Shown in pieces: positions 62,565 through 64,000 of a stretch of DNA of 64,000 nucleotides. The DNA is taken from positions 558,001 to 622,000 of the forward strand of contig JBOEGQ010000004.1 in NCBI GenBank assembly GCA_050633505.1, read 5' to 3'. Origin of the DNA: UBA1672 sp050633505 (GTDB lineage Bacteria; Pseudomonadota; Alphaproteobacteria; Micavibrionales; Micavibrionaceae). The translations under genes were made by a program, and so were the position numbers. Below the pieces are notes generated by a model, which saw nothing but the letters and a program-made list of their open reading frames with translations, ran no database searches and had not been told where the DNA came from. Position 1 is the first letter of the stretch. Every line of letters starts with the position of its first letter.

Positions 62565-63851
62565 ATGATGCCCATTTCTACCGCAAACGACTTTCACACA
62601 GAATTCACGGAACTAAAGCAACGCTTCATGATGATGGAAGCGGAACTTGAGCTCACTATTCGTGACCCGCAACATGGCATTGAGGGGTTTGTCGTTGTTT
62701 GGAATACAAAAATTTGCGAAGGCGGCCCATTCGATCGCAACGGCGTTGGTATCGGCAAAGGCGGCACCCGTATTTTACCTGATTTAAAATTATCCGATAT
62801 TAAACGTCTTGCACGCGCCATGGCAGAGAAAAATGCCGCCGCAGGGCTTCCCTTAGGTGGGGCAAAGTCAGGACTTGTCGCCGACTGTAATGCCGAAGAT
62901 TATGAAGAGAAATGCCGCCGCTTTTATAAACGTGTACAAGATTCAGGCATCCTTGCAGAAGATGGGGGGATGTTTGGCGGGTTTGGCTATGATGTTGGAT
63001 GTAAACCGCCCTTGAATGCAAAATGGGCATGCGAAGAACTGAAAACGTACAATTCCTTCACTGGGAAAGCTGTTGAAGATGGCGGAACCGATTATGACAG
63101 ACAAGGCATTGCAGGACTTGGCGTTGCAACAGCCGCAAAGAACCTTATTGAGCACCGCAAACAAGATATAGAAAACATACGCTTCGCAGTTCAGGGGCTT
63201 GGCGCGATGGGCGCCGCCGTTGCACAATATTTCACCGCGTATGGCGGAAAATTACATGTACTTTCCGATCCTAAATATAACGGAACATGGGTTTTCGAAA
63301 ACAATGCATCACAAGATCTTATCGATGCGCTATTCCAACAAAATCAGGAGACAGCTCAATCCTTACTTTCAAAAGAAGGCACGCATATCTCAAAAGACCC
63401 GCAAGACGCCTTATATGAAGATGTCGATGTTATTTTCCCTTGCGCGCTTGAAGACACATTAACACGTGAAAATGCACATAAGGTCAAAGCGCCTTTCATC
63501 TGCGAAGGTGCAAATAACCCAACGACAGATGATGCGCATGAAATTCTATTTGCAAATGGTCAAATTGTTATTCCCGATATCATTGCCAACCCGGGCGGTA
63601 TTATTGCCGCCTATGTCGAGCTATCGTTAGATATTACACCAGAAGAGAATGCCAAGACCCGAGGGAAAGTAAACGCCGCGAAAGACGAAACCATTCGGCG
63701 GATCAGTGCAAACACGATTGAGCTTTTGAATATGCTTGATAGATTAAATGTACGCCCCGACCTGATCGGCGATTATATGGCATACCGCAATATCTTTTAC
63801 GGTATTCCGGCCTCTACGCACGAAGAAACAGGAGAAACCAATGCCGCATAA
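62565..63851 (+). CDS. Glu/Leu/Phe/Val dehydrogenase family protein
   Basis: It has 428 residues. Amino-acid dehydrogenase fold: substrate-binding part with GGTRILPDL, LPLGGAKSGLVAD; NAD part with FAVQGLGAMGAAVAQYF; then CEGANNPTTDDA and IIANPGGIIAAYVE. The NAD(H) type seems likely, but glutamate versus leucine/valine specificity cannot be told by eye. ATG 62565 and ATG 62568 are both possible; AGGA at 62557-62560 suits the second slightly better. It overlaps the next gene by 11 nt. Confidence 0.88.
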   Translation: MMPISTANDFHTEFTELKQRFMMMEAELELTIRDPQHGIEGFVVVWNTKICEGGPFDRNGVGIGKGGTRILPDLKLSDIKRLARAMAEKNAAAGLPLGGAKSGLVADCNAEDYEEKCRRFYKRVQDSGILAEDGGMFGGFGYDVGCKPPLNAKWACEELKTYNSFTGKAVEDGGTDYDRQGIAGLGVATAAKNLIEHRKQDIENIRFAVQGLGAMGAAVAQYFTAYGGKLHVLSDPKYNGTWVFENNASQDLIDALFQQNQETAQSLLSKEGTHISKDPQDALYEDVDVIFPCALEDTLTRENAHKVKAPFICEGANNPTTDDAHEILFANGQIVIPDIIANPGGIIAAYVELSLDITPEENAKTRGKVNAAKDETIRRISANTIELLNMLDRLNVRPDLIGDYMAYRNIFYGIPASTHEETGETNAA

Positions 63852-64000
63852 TAATACCCATATACCTTCAGATGATATACGCGCGCGCTTTTCTAAATCC
63901 ATGTCAAAGATGTACCGCGAGGAAGTCCCCGCTTACGGTAGATTGCTTGACCTTGTGGCAGATATTAACCAATCTGTTCTGGATGCGAACCCTGCCCTCA
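63841..64000 (+). CDS. DUF1338 protein, HglS/YdcJ-like (2-oxoadipate dioxygenase/decarboxylase), 3' end outside window
   Basis: Only the first 53 residues are in the window. DDIRARFSKSMSKMYREEV followed by PAYGRLLDLVADIN matches the N-terminus of the DUF1338 family (E. coli YdcJ; Pseudomonas HglS), whose characterised member converts 2-oxoadipate to D-2-hydroxyglutarate with O2 and iron. The ATG overlaps the dehydrogenase gene end by 11 nt. With ALDH7 next door, a lysine-degradation role is likely. Confidence 0.82.
   Translation, partial: MPHNNTHIPSDDIRARFSKSMSKMYREEVPAYGRLLDLVADINQSVLDANPAL

Noticed and set aside
1..64000. CRISPR arrays, insertion sequences, prophage genes and tRNA genes
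   Set aside because: No regular direct-repeat arrays, transposase or integrase motifs, phage structural genes or tRNA T-loop patterns were seen in the intergenic gaps.

Overview
The window looks like chromosomal DNA of a free-living, Gram-negative alphaproteobacterium with moderate-to-low GC. The support is an alphaproteobacterial-style division and cell-wall (dcw) cluster, an AmpD-type recycling amidase, a PodJ-like coiled-coil/Sel1/peptidoglycan-binding protein, an IalB-family protein, TamA/TamB and an RTX-type secreted protein. The order cannot be fixed from sequence alone. I see no phage, insertion sequence, CRISPR array or tRNA gene. Genes are packed tightly, often with 1-14 nt overlaps.

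Region by region: (1) 1-1189 is the end of a MurF-like Mur ligase whose start lies outside the window. (2) 1230-13941 is a long minus-strand dcw operon in transcription order mraZ, rsmH, ftsL, ftsI, murE, a 157-residue unknown, mraY, murD, ftsW, murG, murC, murB. The unknown occupies the usual murF slot, and the cluster stops at murB without ddl, ftsQ, ftsA or ftsZ. Four TGG(G) repeats at exactly 10-nt spacing upstream of mraZ look like the MraZ operator. (3) 14261-16530 holds a 31-residue mini-ORF with its own promoter and terminator, RNase P RNA, an AmpD-type amidase and an exported MsrA. (4) 16527-22521 holds a ribbon-helix-helix/response-regulator pair and a chaperone-usher pilus locus: DUF4402 pilin, chaperone and usher on the minus strand, with a second DUF4402 gene convergent to the usher. 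(5) 22732-34456, all plus except one secreted protein, holds a REC-HK-REC hybrid kinase, a D-2-hydroxyglutarate-dehydrogenase-like flavoprotein, a tRNA-dihydrouridine synthase, CcsA-type cytochrome c assembly protein plus TlpA-like thioredoxin, an Spx/ArsC-like protein, an SDR enzyme, the PodJ-like protein, a 56-residue membrane mini-protein and an FNT-family channel. (6) 34521-43594 holds a succinate-semialdehyde-dehydrogenase-like gene, an IalB-family gene and a degenerate TolC-like lipoprotein gene, divergent from a complete RND efflux operon (NodT-type outer membrane factor, adaptor, permease). (7) 43602-47111 is tamA-tamB. (8) 47158-53134 is a sulfate-assimilation locus: Rrf2 regulator, divergent from cysG-cysH-cysJ-cysI. 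Two small unknowns, mtnP and another unknown follow. (9) 55306-60955 holds a peroxiredoxin, a 1424-residue VWA/RTX protein, and a small unknown divergent from it. (10) 60962-64000 holds an ALDH7-type dehydrogenase divergent from a Glu/Leu/Phe/Val dehydrogenase and the start of a DUF1338 (2-oxoadipate dioxygenase/decarboxylase, HglS-like) gene.

The most coherent functional stories are the dcw operon, sulfate reduction to sulfide (siroheme synthesis, APS reduction, sulfite reduction) under a probable Rrf2 regulator, and a possible lysine-to-2-oxoglutarate route in which ALDH7, HglS and D-2-hydroxyglutarate dehydrogenase cover consecutive or near-consecutive steps. The least explained items are the murF-slot protein, the 31- and 56-residue mini-proteins, the orphan DUF4402 gene, the unusual usher C-terminus, the degenerate TolC paralogue and the small gene divergent from the RTX giant. 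All functional calls are by motif recognition without database search.
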